Source: Achatina immaculata
Taxonomy: Eukaryota > Mollusca > Gastropoda > Stylommatophora > Achatinidae
Reading direction: 5' to 3'
Assembly (NCBI GenBank): GCA_009760885.1
Contig: CM019693.1
Location: 50,553,455 to 50,617,454 of the forward strand
Length of the DNA stretch: 64,000 nt
In this document: piece by piece, positions 33,835-45,074 of the stretch
Position numbering within the stretch: the stretch's first letter is position 1
How the letters are laid out: every line of letters begins with the position of its first letter
Notes under the pieces: model-generated
Seen by the model: the letters and a program-made list of their open reading frames with translations, nothing else
The model's database searches: none
Told to the model about the DNA's origin: nothing
Position numbers and translations under genes: made by a program

Positions 33835-34808
33835 GCATAAGAGAAGTGCAGTGATGATAACCATAAACCATACATAAGAGAAGTGCAATGATGATGACCA
33901 TAAGCCATACATAAGAGAAGTGCAGTGATGATGACCATAAACCAGACATAAGAGAAGTGCAATGATGATGACCATAAGCCATACATAAGAGAAGTACAGT
34001 GATGATGACCATAACCCATACATAAGAGAAGTGCAATGATGATGACCATAAGACATACATAAGAGAAGTGCATAGATGATGACCATAAGCCATACATAAG
34101 AGAAGTGCAGTGAAGATGATCATAAGACATACATAAGAGAAGTGCAGTGATGATGACCATAAGACATACATAAGAGAAGTGCAGTGATGATGACCATAAG
34201 ACATACATAAGAGAAGTGCAGTGATGATGACCATAAGACATACATAAGAGAAGTGCAGTGATGATGACCATAAGACATACATAAGAGAAGTGCAGTGATG
34301 ATAACCATAAACCAGACATAAGAGAAGTGCAATGATGATGATCATAAGCCATACATAAGAGAAGTGCAGTGATGATGACCATAAACCATACATAAGAGAA
34401 GTGCAGTGATGATGACCATAACCCATACATAAGAGAAGTGCAATGATGATGACCATAAACCATACATAAGAGAAGTGCAGTGATGATAACCATAAACCAG
34501 ACATAAGAGAAGTGCAGTGATGATGATCATAAGCCATACATAAGAGAAGAACAGTGATGATAACCATAACCCATACATAAGAGAAGTGCAATGATGATGA
34601 CCATAAGACATACATAAGAGAAGTGCAGTGATGATAACCATAAACCAGACATAAGAGAAGTGCAGTGATGATGATCATAAGCCATACATAAGAGAAGTGC
34701 AATGATGGTGACCATAAGCCATACATAAGAGAAGTGCAGTGATGATGACCATAAGACATACATAAGAGAAGTGCAATGATGATAACCATAAGACATACAT
34801 AAGAGAAG
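33835..34808. repeat. Minisatellite, 37-bp unit, about 26 copies
   Basis: The unit contains ACATAAGAGAAGTGCAGTGA and TGATGACCATAAGCCAT. 37 is not a multiple of three, so each minus-strand frame cycles through the same three translations with no stop, giving ORFs of up to 344 codons that are not genes. A shorter array of the same unit lies at 36470-36815. Confidence 0.95.
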
Positions 34809-36159
34809 CTGGTGAAAATCTTCACTGGCAACTGTGAATTGGCGTCTATGTCAAGAATGAAGAAGCTGGGGGAGGGGTGGGGGTGAAACTAGGAGTGGCG
34901 AAAAGTGACCGATTCGTCAAGAGGTCCAGACAGATGGTCAAAGAACAAAGAAAGGGTAGCTAATGTACACTGAACAGATGTGAGCATCTTTAAATGTGTC
35001 CGGAGTGCATGGATGATAGTCTTTCTAACTAATAAAATGAGGACAAGTGCATGCTGTTTGTTTAGGAGATGGCAAGGAGAAGATTTTAGTTATCGCATAT
35101 AATAATGTTTTAGATGTCATAACACTGAGCTGATTGTTTTTCTTCGAAAACACTGCATTAGAACAATTATAAATTATTTCGTATCGTCGTTGCCGTCGAA
35201 AAAGAGAAATTCATATTTTTAATAAGCCAAGTCACATTTTATTGGTTGGTAGAAGCTAATGGAGGCTGGTTCAAATTGCTCCCATTACCGAGTCTCTTTT
35301 ACAACATTTTTTTTTTATTTGTTGACGCAGTGAGTGGACATTCTGTTCGGTAAGATGATTATAAGATGCCATTGTTTAATTTATGTAAATAAGTACATGT
35401 TGCAAATGATTGCTGTAGGCAGGGCATATGATGAGTGCGAACCATTTGTAATAAAATGGCGAGCTGTTTGCGCGCAGACGAACAAAATGTATAAGCTAGA
35501 AAAGAACAAAAAAAAAGTAGGAACAGCTTTAAACACTTGCGACATTTCGGTGTGAAACGTAATTATTCAAAAACACACAGGGCGAAGAAATAGAGAGAAA
35601 ATATAAATTCACACGAATGCTATGTTAAAAAAAAAGGAATGAAAAAATAAAATGAATGGGAGCACTTATATGTGAAAGTGGCTTTGTGTATGGTTACATA
35701 CTTGTACACTAATTATTCGTAACAACTCTACATGTTATACTTCTTTCTTGTACTTGTTAGATGTTACATTTTGTTTTACTTTTAAATGCATTACTTTACA
35801 TGATTTGATAGATGCGCTGCATTTTTGTTGCTTTCCTTTCACTGACCAATCCAACATCGACATCGATGGTGTGTTCAGCAATCAGTCTGACCATAGCCCA
35901 GCATGTGGGAAGTGAGAGGAAGGCAACATATGAAATCTCTTGTGTGAGAACTTAACTTTTGTTCTGTCTGTTTAAATAGCAGAAAGACGGAGGGATAGGG
36001 GGTACTTCTATGATCATCTAAGGAGTTGTTGTTTCGCTCTCCTCTACAGTTTCCTGTCTATAACAGATTGTATTACATCGTGCATGAAAGTGAAGCTTAT
36101 GCTAGAACTTTATGTCACAAAATGACATTGTGAGAGTCTTTTTGTAAGTAAGAATTGGC

Positions 36160-36470
36160 AGCAAATACTCAGTTGTAATAATTCTGGTATCACTAGTACA
36201 CTCATCAGTTGTAATAATTCTGGCTTCACTAGTACACTCATCAGTTGTACCAGTCTGCAGCATGTTAGATATAAGATATCTCAGACTGTTTTGGCCAGCC
36301 TTTACCTTGTTTATATATGTGATGCCTTAGTCTATTGTGCCTGCCTTTACCTTGTTTATATATGTGATGCCTTAGTCTATTGTGCCTGCCTTTACCTTGT
36401 TTATATATGTGATGTCTTAGTCTGTTGTGCCTGTCTTTAGCTTGTTTATATATGTGATGTCCATAAACCA
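36160..36470. repeat. Minisatellites of ~36 and ~45 bp (copy 2)
   Basis: 36170-36255 repeats CAGTTGTAATAATTCTGG with CACTAGTACACTCAT. 36290-36460 repeats GCCTTAGTCTATTGTGCCTG with CCTTTACCTTGTTTATATATG about four times. Confidence 0.88.
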
Positions 36471-36815
36471 TACATAAGAGAAGTGCAGTGATGATAACCA
36501 TAAACCAGACATAAGAGAAGTGCAGTGATGATGATCATAAGCCATACATAAGAGAAGAACAGTGATGATAACCATAACCCATACATAAGAGAAGTGCAAT
36601 GATGATGACCATAAGACATACATAAGAGAAGTGCAGTGATGATAACCATAAACCAGACATAAGAGAAGTGCAGTGATGATGATCATAAGCCATACATAAG
36701 AGAAGTGCAATGATGGTGACCATAAGCCATACATAAGAGAAGTGCAGTGATGATGACCATAAGACATACATAAGAGAAGTGCAGTGATGATAACCATAAG
36801 ACATACATAAGAGAA
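36470..36815. repeat. Minisatellite, 37-bp unit, about 9 copies
   Basis: Same unit as 33835-34808 and identical in order to the end of that array, so it was copied with the ~2 kb module. Confidence 0.93.
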
Positions 36816-38184
36816 GCTGGTGAAAATCTTCACTGGCAACTGTGAATTGGCGTCTATGTCAAGAATGAAGAAGCTGGGGGAGGGGTGGGGGTGAAACTAG
36901 GAGTGGCGAAAAGTGACCGATTCGTCAAGAGGTCCAGACAGATGGTCAAAGAACAAAGAAAGGGTAGCTAATGTACACTGAACAGATGTGAGCATCTTTA
37001 AATGTGTCCGGAGTGCATGGATGATAGTCTTTCTAACTAATAAAATGAGGACAAGTGCATGCTGTTTGTTTAGGAGATGGCAAGGAGAAGATTTTAGTTA
37101 TCGCATATAATAATGTTTTGGATGTCATAACACTGAGCTGATTGTTTTTCTTCGAAAACACTGCATTAGAACAATTATAAATTATTTCGTATCGTCGTTG
37201 CCGTCGAAAAAGAGAAATTCATATTTTTAATAAGCCAAGTCACATTTTATTGGTTGGTAGAAGCTAATGGAGGCTGGTTCAAATTGCTCCCATTACCGAG
37301 TCTCTTTTACAACATTTTTTTTTTATTTGTTGACGCAGTGAGTGGACATTCTGTTCGGTAAGATGATTATAAGATGTCTGCCATTGTTTAATTTATGTAA
37401 ATAAGTACATGTTGCAAATGATTGCTGTAGGCAGGGCATATGATGAGTGCGAACCATTTGTAATAAAATGGCGAGCTGTTTGCGCGCAGACGAACAAAAT
37501 GTATAAGCTAGAAAAGAACCAAAAAAAGTAGGAACAGCTTTAAACACTTGCGACATTTCGGCGTGAAACGTAATTATACAAAAACACACAGGGCGAAGAA
37601 ATAGAGAGAAAATATAAATTCACACGAATGCTATGTTAAAAAAAAAGGAATGAAAAAATAAAATGAATGGGAGCACTTATATGTGAAAGTGGCTTTGTGT
37701 ATGGTTACATACTTGTACACTAATTATTCGTAACAACTCTACATGTTATACTTCTTTCTTGTACTTGTTAGATGTGTTACATTTTGTTTTACTTTTAAAT
37801 GCATTACTTTACATGATTTGATAGATGCGCTGCATTTTTGTTACTTTCCTTTCACTGACTGATCCAACATCGACATCGATGGTGTGTTCAGCAATCAGTC
37901 TGACTGTTAGCCCAGCATGTGGGAAGTGAGAGGAAGGCAACATATGAAATCTCGTGTGTGAGAACTTAACTTTTGTTCTGTCTGTTTAAATAGCAGAAAG
38001 ACGGAGGGGTAGGGGGTACTTCTATGATCATCTAAGGAGTTGTACTGTTGTTTCGCTCTCCTCTACAGTTTCCTGTCTATAACAGATTGTATTACATCGT
38101 GCATGAACGTGAAGCTTATGCTAGAACTTTATGTCACAAAATGACATTGTAAGAGTCTTTTTGTAAGTAAGAATTGGCAGCAAA

Positions 38185-38525
38185 TACTCAGTTGTAATAA
38201 TTCTGGCATCACTAGTACACTCATCAGTTGTAATAATTCTGGCATCACTAGTACACTCATCAGTTGTAATAATTCTGGCATCACTAGTACACTCATCAGT
38301 TGTACCAGTCTGCAGCATGTTAGATATAAGATATCTCAGACTGTTTTGGCCAGCCTTTAGCTTGTTTATATATGTGATGCCTTAGTCTATTGTGCCTGCC
38401 TTTACCTTGTTTATATATGTGATGTCTTAGTCTGTTGTGCCTGTCTTTAGCTTGTTTATACATGTGATATCTCAGTCTCTTATAATATCTCAGTCTGTTG
38501 TGATATCTCAGTCTGTTGTGGGCTG
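38185..38525. repeat. Minisatellites of ~36 and ~45 bp (copy 3)
   Basis: 38190-38310 has about four units with AATTCTGGCATCACTAGTAC; 38340-38520 has units with GTTTATATATGTGATGCCTT that decay to short TGATATCTCAGTCTGT repeats. Confidence 0.88.
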
Positions 38526-38529
38526 TGCA

Positions 38530-38945
38530 GAGTTTGAAGATCTTGCCCCATTTTCTCTGTCCATGTGATGATAACCTACCTGCTCTTTCCCACATGGTTT
38601 CATATTTGGCTTTTGTCTGTGTTTTAACTTCATCATATGATATGCTCTAGTCTGGTTGTCAGAATTCTCCATCTTTCCTTGCAAGTGAATTGGTCTCCTT
38701 GTTCCTTATGATGTTGCAGTGGTTTATCCATTGTACAACTCACTAAAAATGGTGAGTCTTTTATAGTCTCTTGCATTTTGCTGACTTTTTGTTTTATTTC
38801 TTCCATTAATCAGTGCTGGCATGGCACATCCAAGAGGATAAGTTGTTTTCCCACACCCTCTTCTGCCATCAGAATTTCTGCTGCTATTTTTAATATATTG
38901 TCTCAAATCTGAGGTTGCCACAGATATTTTGTTTATTAAAGATAC
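38530..38945 (-). pseudogene. Probable LINE C-terminal remnant, decayed
   Basis: The minus strand reads broken segments such as MWERAGRLSSHGQRKWGKI and KISVATSDLRQYIKNSSR, with stops between them. The charged, Trp-containing make-up resembles the region after RNase H in LINE ORF2, but the match is by impression only. No intact domain. Confidence 0.35.
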
Positions 38946-38984
38946 CTAGTCTGCTTTTTTATGTTGCTTTGTTGTATGAGACAG

Positions 38985-39205
38985 TAACTTTATGTAGTAT
39001 GACATAGTATCTGGATGCAGTATCTGGGTGTAGTGTGACGTAGTATCTGGGTGTAGTGTGACGCAGTATCTGGGTGTAGTGTGACGTATTATCTGGGTGT
39101 AGTGCGACATATCTGGGTGTAGTGTGACGCAGTATCTGGGTGTAGTGTGATGCAGTATCTGGGTGTAGTGTGACGCAGTATCTGGGTGTAGTAAGAGACT
39201 GTAAC
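38985..39205. repeat. Minisatellite, ~23-bp unit, about 9-10 copies
   Basis: The unit is GTAGTATCTGGGTGTAGTGT with GAC and one-base variants. Minus-strand ORFs here are repeat translations. Confidence 0.9.
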
Positions 39206-39214
39206 TTGATGTAG

Positions 39215-39440
39215 TAAGAGACTACACAGATGAGTGTCCATGTGGCAGTGGAGTCCAGACTCCAGAACATATCCTACAAGAGTGCCCACACCATACAGAC
39301 ATGGCCAGAGGACACAAGCTTGGGACAAAAGCTTTGGAGCTCATGTCAGGATCTGGAGAGGACTACGGGCTTTGCTATGTCAACAGGGATCAGGATCTGA
39401 AGTGACCAACAATCTCGAATGCAGAAGAAGAAGATGTAGT
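39215..39440 (+). pseudogene. LINE ORF2 C-terminal Zn-knuckle fragment
   Basis: The plus strand reads TDECPCGSGVQTPEHILQEC followed by PHH, the CxC...H...C finger that closes ORF2 in RNase H-bearing I/Jockey/Nimb-type LINEs, then a stop near 39405 and an AGAAGAAGAAGATG tail. Severely 5'-truncated. A cognate finger (YAQVPQTVEHILQNC) is at about 55540 in the larger element. Confidence 0.65.
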
Positions 39441-39865
39441 AAGAGACAGTAATTTGATGTAGTATGAAACAATAGCATGATGTATGAAACAATAACTTGT
39501 TATGGTATGAGACAATATCAGGATGTTGGATGACACAGTACCTGAACATTGGATGAGACAATAGTGTGATGTCATATGAGACAATATCAGGATGTAGGAT
39601 GATGAGACAACACCTTGATGTCATATGAGACAATATCAGAATGTAGGATGATGAGACAACACCTTGATGTCATATGAGACAATATCAGAATGTAGGATGA
39701 TGAGACAACACCTTGATGTCATATGAGACAATATCAGGATGTAGGATGATGAGACAACACCTTGATGTAATATGAGATAGTATCAGGATGTAGGATGATG
39801 AGACAACACCTTGATGTAATATGAGACAATATCAGGATGTAGGATGAGACAGTACTTGGATGTAG
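39440..39865. repeat. Minisatellite, ~46-bp unit, about 8 copies
   Basis: The unit contains GATGAGACAACACCTTGATG, then TCATATGAGACAATATCAGG and ATGTAG. Copies near the left edge are shorter and diverged. Confidence 0.9.
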
Positions 39866-40284
39866 GGTGAGATAATACCTGAGTTGGTGATTCTAAAAAT
39901 ATTAACCAAAAAAAAATGTGGAAATATTTACTACAGTTTGTACTTGTAAGTAAGAAAGTGTATAATACTTTAAACATTTCAGTAAAAGTAGAATTTCTCA
40001 TTGAAATTTTTAAAACCACATGTTAGATTACAAATGTGCCAAATTCATGCAAGAAAAGAGTTACTTTGCCCTTTAACGTCTACTACAAAGTGAAATATAA
40101 ATTACTGTTCCATTCAATATCTACTATAAACTGAAATATGAATTACTGTTCCATTCAACATCTACTACAAACTGAAATATAAATTACTGTTCCATTCAAC
40201 ATCTACTACAAACTGAACTGTGCTCTTCCTCTACTGCAGCCTTCAATATAGTTTGCCTTTCAGCACGCATTATAGGCTTCTTAT
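39866..40284. repeat. Spacer and minisatellite, 41-bp unit, 4 copies (40075-40225)
   Basis: 40075-40225 repeats CTACTACAAACTGAAATATA with AATTACTGTTCCATTCAACAT. 39866-40074 shows nothing recognisable. Confidence 0.75.
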
Positions 40285-43200
40285 ATCCTTCCCGTGCCGT
40301 TAGACGTCACATAGGGCTCGCAAAGTAGTTCGCCAATTTTTCCTGTCTTCGGCGAGTCTTTCAACCTCATCAAAGGATTTTATGCCTGTTAACTTGGCCT
40401 CTCTTAATAATGTTCTCTTCAGAGTTTCACGCGGTCTGCCCCTTTTTCTTCGGCCTGTTGTGTTCCACTTGATAGCTTGTTTTGGGATTCTCTGCTCATT
40501 TCTTCTCATCAAGTGGCCAACATATGTCCATCTCCTTTTCCTGATCACCCGTGAGACTGGTTGTTGTTCAGTCATCTGTCTTATCTCTGCATTGTTCTTG
40601 AATTCATTCCACTTGATGCCGAGTATTTTCCTTAGGCATTTGTTTTCAAAAGAGTCTAATTTCTTTTCTATTTCTTTAGTTGTTTTCCAGCTTTCGCATG
40701 CATAAATGAGGGTGGATATTACATTTGAATTGAATAGTCTTAACTTGGTTTTTGTGCTTATAACTTTTGAATTCCATATGTTCTCAAGATTCTTGAAGAT
40801 TGATGCTGCTTTTGCAATTCTGATCCTAACTTCCTTTCTAGTGTCACCATCCTGGTCTATGTAGCTGCCAAGGTATGCAAATTGATTGACTTCTTCAATA
40901 TCTGTCCCTTCTATGTGTATTTTTCCATTTTGATTGATGGGAATTTTCATTATTTTTGTTTTGTCCTTGTTAATTTCAAGTCCTATTTTGCTAGCCAGTG
41001 AAGATAGGCTATCTGTTTTTTCTTGCATGGAATTCACATTATTACTGATAAGAGTTATGTCATCAGCAAAATCAAGATCTTCTAGTTGGGTCCCATGTAC
41101 CCAGTCAATACCTGTGTTACCTGTGCAGCAATTTTTCATTATGAAGTCTATTGTAATCCCAAAAAGTAAAGGAGACAGTATACATCCTTGTTTCACGCCT
41201 GTTTCAATCTGGAACCATTCACTCATCCCTTCTTCTGTCTTGACTGCACAACCATATCCATTGTATAAGTCCTTAATGATGTTGACAATTTTAGATGGTA
41301 TTCCATATAGACATAAAATTCTCCATAATGAATCTCTGTGTATGCTATCAAATGCCTTCTTAAAATCTATGAAATTCAGTATTAATGGTTTCTGCTTTTC
41401 AATATGTTCTTCAAGTATTATTCTGAGAGTAAAGATCTGGTCGAGACAGCTTCTCCCTTTTCGAAATCCTGCTTGTTCTTCTCTCATTGCAGTATCCACT
41501 ATATCTTTGAGTCTATTCAAAATGACCTTGCAAAATACTTTTGACACAACTGATATTAAGGTTACTCCTCTCCAGTTGTTACAGTCACTAAGGTTGCCCT
41601 TTTTTGGTATTTTCACAATGATTCCCTTCTTCCAATTAGAAGGGACCTTTTCTTCTTTCCAACTCTTGTTAAACATTCTCTGTAGTTGTCTCATGTTGTC
41701 ACTATTGATAGCTTTTAGCATCTCGGCTGTTATTTCATCTTCACCTGCAGCTTTGTTGTTAGCCATTAAATTCACTGCTGTTTCAATTTCGTGCAATTCA
41801 ATTTCATCTAGATTGACATTTAGTTGTGGGGCTGGTAAGTCAGTTTCAAGGTTTAACAATTCTTTTGGGTGTGGTCGATTGAGTATTTCTTGGAAGTGTT
41901 CAGCCCATCTTTGCTTTTGGTCTTTATTTGATGTTAATAGTGTTCCAGTTTTGCTAAGGATTGGTCTTTCTTTAGATGTAATAGTACCTGTTAGCCTCTT
42001 TTGTATGTTATATAAAGTTTTGCTGTCTCCTGTTTTTGCTGCTTTTTCTGCCTCTTTCGCCATATTGTCTATGTATTCTCTTTTATCCCTTCTAGCTGAA
42101 CTTTTTACTTTCTTGTCTATGTCTTTGTATTTTGCTTTTGCCGAATCTCTTTCATGATCTGCTTTTGCATTCAACATGTTTAATTTGACTGCTCGTCTTT
42201 CATGTATATACTTCCATGTTTTATCTGATATCCATGCTTTTCTATTTGGTTTTTCCAATCCAGCGCTTACTTTTGCTGCTGTGATTATGGCTGTGCTGTA
42301 AGAATTCCATAACTCATCTATACCTATCTCCTCAACTTCACTGGGTGTTTTGGAATGATTGGCAAGTTCCTGATTGAAATTAGAAGGGACCTTTTCTTCT
42401 TTCCAACTCTTGTTAAACATTCTCTGTAGTTGTCTCATGTTGTCACTATTGATAGCTTTTAGCATCTCGGCTGTTATTTCATCTTCACCTGCAGCTTTGT
42501 TGTTAGCCATTAAATTCACTGCTGTTTCAATTTCGTGCAATTCAATTTCATCTAGATTGACATTTAGTTGTGGGGCTGGTAAGTCAGTTTCAAGGTTTAA
42601 CAATTCTTTTGGGTGTGGTCGATTGAGTATTTCTTGGAAGTGTTCAGCCCATCTTTGCTTTTGGTCTTTATTTGATGTTAATAGTGTTCCAGTTTTGCTA
42701 AGGATTGGTCTTTCTTTAGATGTAATAGTACCTGTTAGCCTCTTTTGTATGTTATATAAAGTTTTGCTGTCTCCTGTTTTTGCTGCTTTTTCTGCCTCTT
42801 TCGCCATATTGTCTATGTATTCTCTTTTATCCCTTCTAGCTGAACTTTTTACTTTCTTGTCTATGTCTTTGTATTTTGCTTTTGCCGAATCTCTTTCATG
42901 ATCTGCTTTTGCATTCAACATGTTTAATTTGACTGCTCGTCTTTCATGTATATACTTCCATGTTTTATCTGATATCCATGCTTTTCTATTTGGTTTTTCC
43001 AATCCAGCGCTTACTTTTGCTGCTGTGATTATGGCTGTGCTGTAAGAATTCCATAACTCATCTATACCTATCTCCTCAACTTCACTGGGTGTTTTGGAAT
43101 GATTGGCAAGTTCCTGATTGAAATTAATGTTAGTATTTTCTTCTTGTAGGCTGTGGATGTTTATCTTTCTGTGTACTGATTTCTTGTGTTGACTTTTCAA

Positions 43201-43618
43201 TTTTAGTTTTATTTTCCCTATGCACAGGTTGTGATCACTGTTGACATCTGCACCCCTATAAGCCCTTACATCCATGAGAGATGTTCTGTATTGCTTTCTA
43301 ATACAAAAATGGTCTATCTGGTTTCTAGTTCTATCATCTGGAGATATCCATGTTGTTTTATGTATCTCTTTGTGTGGGAATATTGTGCCTCCAATGACCA
43401 TGCCCTCTGTTAGACATATTTCAATTAATCTTTCTCCATTCTGATTAACCATGTCAATTCCTTCTTTCCCCATCACTTTTTCAACGTCGGTATTATCCTT
43501 CCCTACCTTAGCATTGAAGTCCCCCATAGCAATTAGGATGTCGTGTTTAGGGACTTTGTTGATGATTTGTTGTAGTTGGTGATAAAAGTCGTCTTTCACA
43601 TCATCATCTGCATCATTC
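40285..43618 (-). mobile_element. 5'-truncated APE-type LINE with an open ORF2
   Basis: The minus-strand element ends near GGATATAAGAAGCC (40285) and is cut at about 43618 inside the endonuclease, where it meets a 41-bp minisatellite. A short copy of its 3' end occurs at 51198-51463, and it ends in a similar GGATGTAAG word, which fixes the 3' end. No clear target-site duplication was found. Confidence 0.85.
40300..43599 (-). CDS. LINE ORF2: AP endonuclease C-terminus and reverse transcriptase, 1,099 codons open
   Basis: The ORF lacks the first part of the endonuclease but keeps IAMGDFNAKVG and VNSDHN. The reverse transcriptase has WRGVTLISVVSKVF, GFRKGRSCLDQIF, NFIDFKKAFDS, GVKQGCILSPLLF and FADDITLI. 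The tail has RRWTYVGHLMRRN and GRPRETLKRT. No stop interrupts 3.3 kb, unlike the other LINEs here, so this copy or its assembly is young. A 744-bp segment (plus 41641-42384 and 42385-43125) is tandemly duplicated in frame, so 248 residues linking endonuclease and RT occur twice, including the QELANHSKTPSEVEE and AAGEDEITAEM blocks. It is not a host gene. Relationship to the RTE-like family at 10054 is distant but visible. Confidence 0.85.
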   Translation of the reverse strand: MKDDFYHQLQQIINKVPKHDILIAMGDFNAKVGKDNTDVEKVMGKEGIDMVNQNGERLIEICLTEGMVIGGTIFPHKEIHKTTWISPDDRTRNQIDHFCIRKQYRTSLMDVRAYRGADVNSDHNLCIGKIKLKLKSQHKKSVHRKINIHSLQEENTNINFNQELANHSKTPSEVEEIGIDELWNSYSTAIITAAKVSAGLEKPNRKAWISDKTWKYIHERRAVKLNMLNAKADHERDSAKAKYKDIDKKVKSSARRDKREYIDNMAKEAEKAAKTGDSKTLYNIQKRLTGTITSKERPILSKTGTLLTSNKDQKQRWAEHFQEILNRPHPKELLNLETDLPAPQLNVNLDEIELHEIETAVNLMANNKAAGEDEITAEMLKAINSDNMRQLQRMFNKSWKEEKVPSNFNQELANHSKTPSEVEEIGIDELWNSYSTAIITAAKVSAGLEKPNRKAWISDKTWKYIHERRAVKLNMLNAKADHERDSAKAKYKDIDKKVKSSARRDKREYIDNMAKEAEKAAKTGDSKTLYNIQKRLTGTITSKERPILSKTGTLLTSNKDQKQRWAEHFQEILNRPHPKELLNLETDLPAPQLNVNLDEIELHEIETAVNLMANNKAAGEDEITAEMLKAINSDNMRQLQRMFNKSWKEEKVPSNWKKGIIVKIPKKGNLSDCNNWRGVTLISVVSKVFCKVILNRLKDIVDTAMREEQAGFRKGRSCLDQIFTLRIILEEHIEKQKPLILNFIDFKKAFDSIHRDSLWRILCLYGIPSKIVNIIKDLYNGYGCAVKTEEGMSEWFQIETGVKQGCILSPLLFGITIDFIMKNCCTGNTGIDWVHGTQLEDLDFADDITLISNNVNSMQEKTDSLSSLASKIGLEINKDKTKIMKIPINQNGKIHIEGTDIEEVNQFAYLGSYIDQDGDTRKEVRIRIAKAASIFKNLENIWNSKVISTKTKLRLFNSNVISTLIYACESWKTTKEIEKKLDSFENKCLRKILGIKWNEFKNNAEIRQMTEQQPVSRVIRKRRWTYVGHLMRRNEQRIPKQAIKWNTTGRRKRGRPRETLKRTLLREAKLTGIKSFDEVERLAEDRKNWRTTLRALCDV

Positions 43619-43619
43619 G

Positions 43620-44062
43620 TGGGCTTAGATATAGTTTATTGTGCTCTTTATCATATACTATAGAGTTAAGTATAGTTTACTGTGCTCTTTATCATCTACT
43701 ACAGGCTTAAGTATATTTTACTGTGCTCTTTATCATCTACTACAGGCTTAAATATAGTTTAATGTGCTCTTTATCATCTACTACAGGCTTAAGTATATTT
43801 TACTGTGCTCTTTATCATCTACTACAGGCTTAAGTATATTTTACTGTGCTCTTTATCATCTACTACAGGCTTAAATATAGTTTACTGTGCTCTTTATCAT
43901 CTACTACAGGCTTAAGTATAGTTTACTGTGCTCCTTATCTTCTACAAACTTCTGTATAGTTTGCTGTGCTCTTTATCATCTACTACAAACTTCTGTATAG
44001 TTTACTGTGCTCTTTATCATCTACTACAAACTTCTGTATAGTTTACTGTGCTCTTTATTATT
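43620..44062. repeat. Minisatellite, ~41-bp unit, about 11 copies
   Basis: The unit contains CTTAAGTATAGTTTACTGTG then CTCTTTATCATCTACTACAGG. The last units change to AAACTTCTGTATAG. Confidence 0.93.
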
Positions 44063-44275
44063 CTCTTTCTCTCTCTCCCTCTCTCTCTGAACCTTAAGTG
44101 CCCAGGGCACATGGGGCTTCTGCAAGGGTTTTCCACAAATGCCTGTCCTTTGCCTTTTTTTTTTCTGCTCTTGCCCAGGTGAGCCCTCTATTGCTCAGCC
44201 TCTCTGTTGTTCTTCTCCATGTCTCTTTTGGTCTGTCCTTACTTCTGTTCCCCTGTGGTGTCCAACTTTTTACTA
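44063..44275 (-). mobile_element. RTE-like LINE 3' end, 5'-truncated
   Basis: On the minus strand it reads TPQGNRSKDRPKETWRRTTE through EAPCALGT and ends in a GA-rich tail (44065-44090), matching the last ~200 bp of 10054-13242. About 93% similar by eye, with a one-base indel in an A-run. Confidence 0.85.
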
Positions 44276-44398
44276 TCTTTAACATCAACTAAATTCAGTT
44301 GATGATATCTGTAGCATGATCAAAAGAAAGAAAAAATTAATAATAGAACATAAATGAAATCAGTTTAGATCAGTGTAAAGATAGATCATATATATGAG
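44276..44398. other. Non-coding spacer
   Basis: AT-rich, nothing recognised. Confidence 0.5.
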
Positions 44399-44685
44399 AT
44401 GTGTGTAACTAGAACATATATACTAACGACAGGACATATGTGAGGTGTGTGTAACTAATGATAGAGCATGTGAGCTATGTGTAACTAACGATAGAACATA
44501 TGTGAGCAATGTATAACTAATGATAGAACATATCTGACCTGTGTGTAACCAACGATGGAACATATTTGAGCTGTGTGTAACTAGCGATAGAACATGTGTG
44601 AGCTGTGTGTAACTAGCGATAGAACATGTGTGAGCTGTGTGTAACTAATGATAGAACATGTGTGAGCTGTGTGTAACTAATTAAC
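44399..44685. repeat. Minisatellite, ~31-bp unit, about 9 copies
   Basis: The unit contains GTGTGTAACTAACGATAGAA then CATATGTGAGC; copies vary at several positions. Confidence 0.88.
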
Positions 44686-44877
44686 CACATTCACAACTAT
44701 AGTTCTTTTCCATGCTTGTTTCTTAGTCATTATGTTATCCGTTGTGTGTCTCTCACCGTATGTGTGCCTGCCCCCATTTGTCAGTTTTATCTATCTATCT
44801 GTCTGTCTGTCTAACAGTTTTTGTATATAAGACAGGGAGTCCATGCTCCTATATGATATTGTATTTATCTTGCTTAG

Positions 44878-45029
44878 AATATGGACAAAAAGCCAGGACA
44901 CACAAAGGTCAAGGTTGTGGTCAGGGTTAGGCCATCTTTGACTAAAGATGCCAAACCATGTGTGAAGGTCACAGGAAACAAAGTGTGCATCTTAAATCAC
45001 AGAAATAAAGATGAGAATCTGGAATATGA
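44878..45029 (+). CDS. KIF22: KIF22 (kinesin-10/Kid) exon A: start of the motor domain
   Basis: KIF22/Kid is a chromokinesin that moves along spindle microtubules and pushes chromosome arms outward in mitosis. This exon reads MDKKPGHTKVKVVVRVRPS near its start, the beta-1 strand of the kinesin motor (V.V.VRVRP), and ends LNHRNKDENLEYE. The acceptor is TTTATCTTGCTTAG before 44878 and the donor is GA|GTAAGT at 45029/45030. The ATG at 44881 may be the true start, or the exon may continue one upstream; the good acceptor favours an earlier 5' exon or UTR exon. Phase 2 at the donor joins in frame to the exon at 53602 (LEYE + FSSVYGEK), as in vertebrate KIF22 (KYQFDAFYGE, from memory). No lesions are seen. 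Confidence 0.85.
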
Positions 45030-45074
45030 GTAAGTTATGATTTGTATATCCGGTTCTGTTCATACATTGTTAGC

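Larger units (their letters stand above)
32714..38490. repeat. ~2 kb module present three times in tandem
   Basis: GCTAATGTACACTGAACAGA starts each copy at 32714, about 34960 and 36966. The first ~1.12 kb of each copy are near-identical. The copies then differ in which minisatellites they carry: 37-bp array (copy 1); 36-, 45- and 37-bp arrays (copy 2); 36- and 45-bp arrays (copy 3). No protein-coding gene is convincing; the 61-73 aa ORFs at 33086 and 35334 lack recognisable motifs. Confidence 0.88.

Noticed and set aside
33762..34831. Long minus-strand ORFs (243 and 344 codons)
   Set aside because: They translate a 37-bp minisatellite in rotating frames; three frames give the same peptides, so there is no coding constraint.
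36200..38310. Hammerhead ribozymes at the repeated CTGATGA words on the minus strand
   Set aside because: CTGATGAGTGTACTAG occurs in the 36-bp repeats, but no GAAA follows a stem II hairpin, and no stem I can be formed.
40934..42901. Plus-strand ORFs of 407 and 175 codons
   Set aside because: Antisense shadows of the LINE ORF2 at 40300-43599; the 175-codon one repeats part of the other because of the 744-bp duplication.
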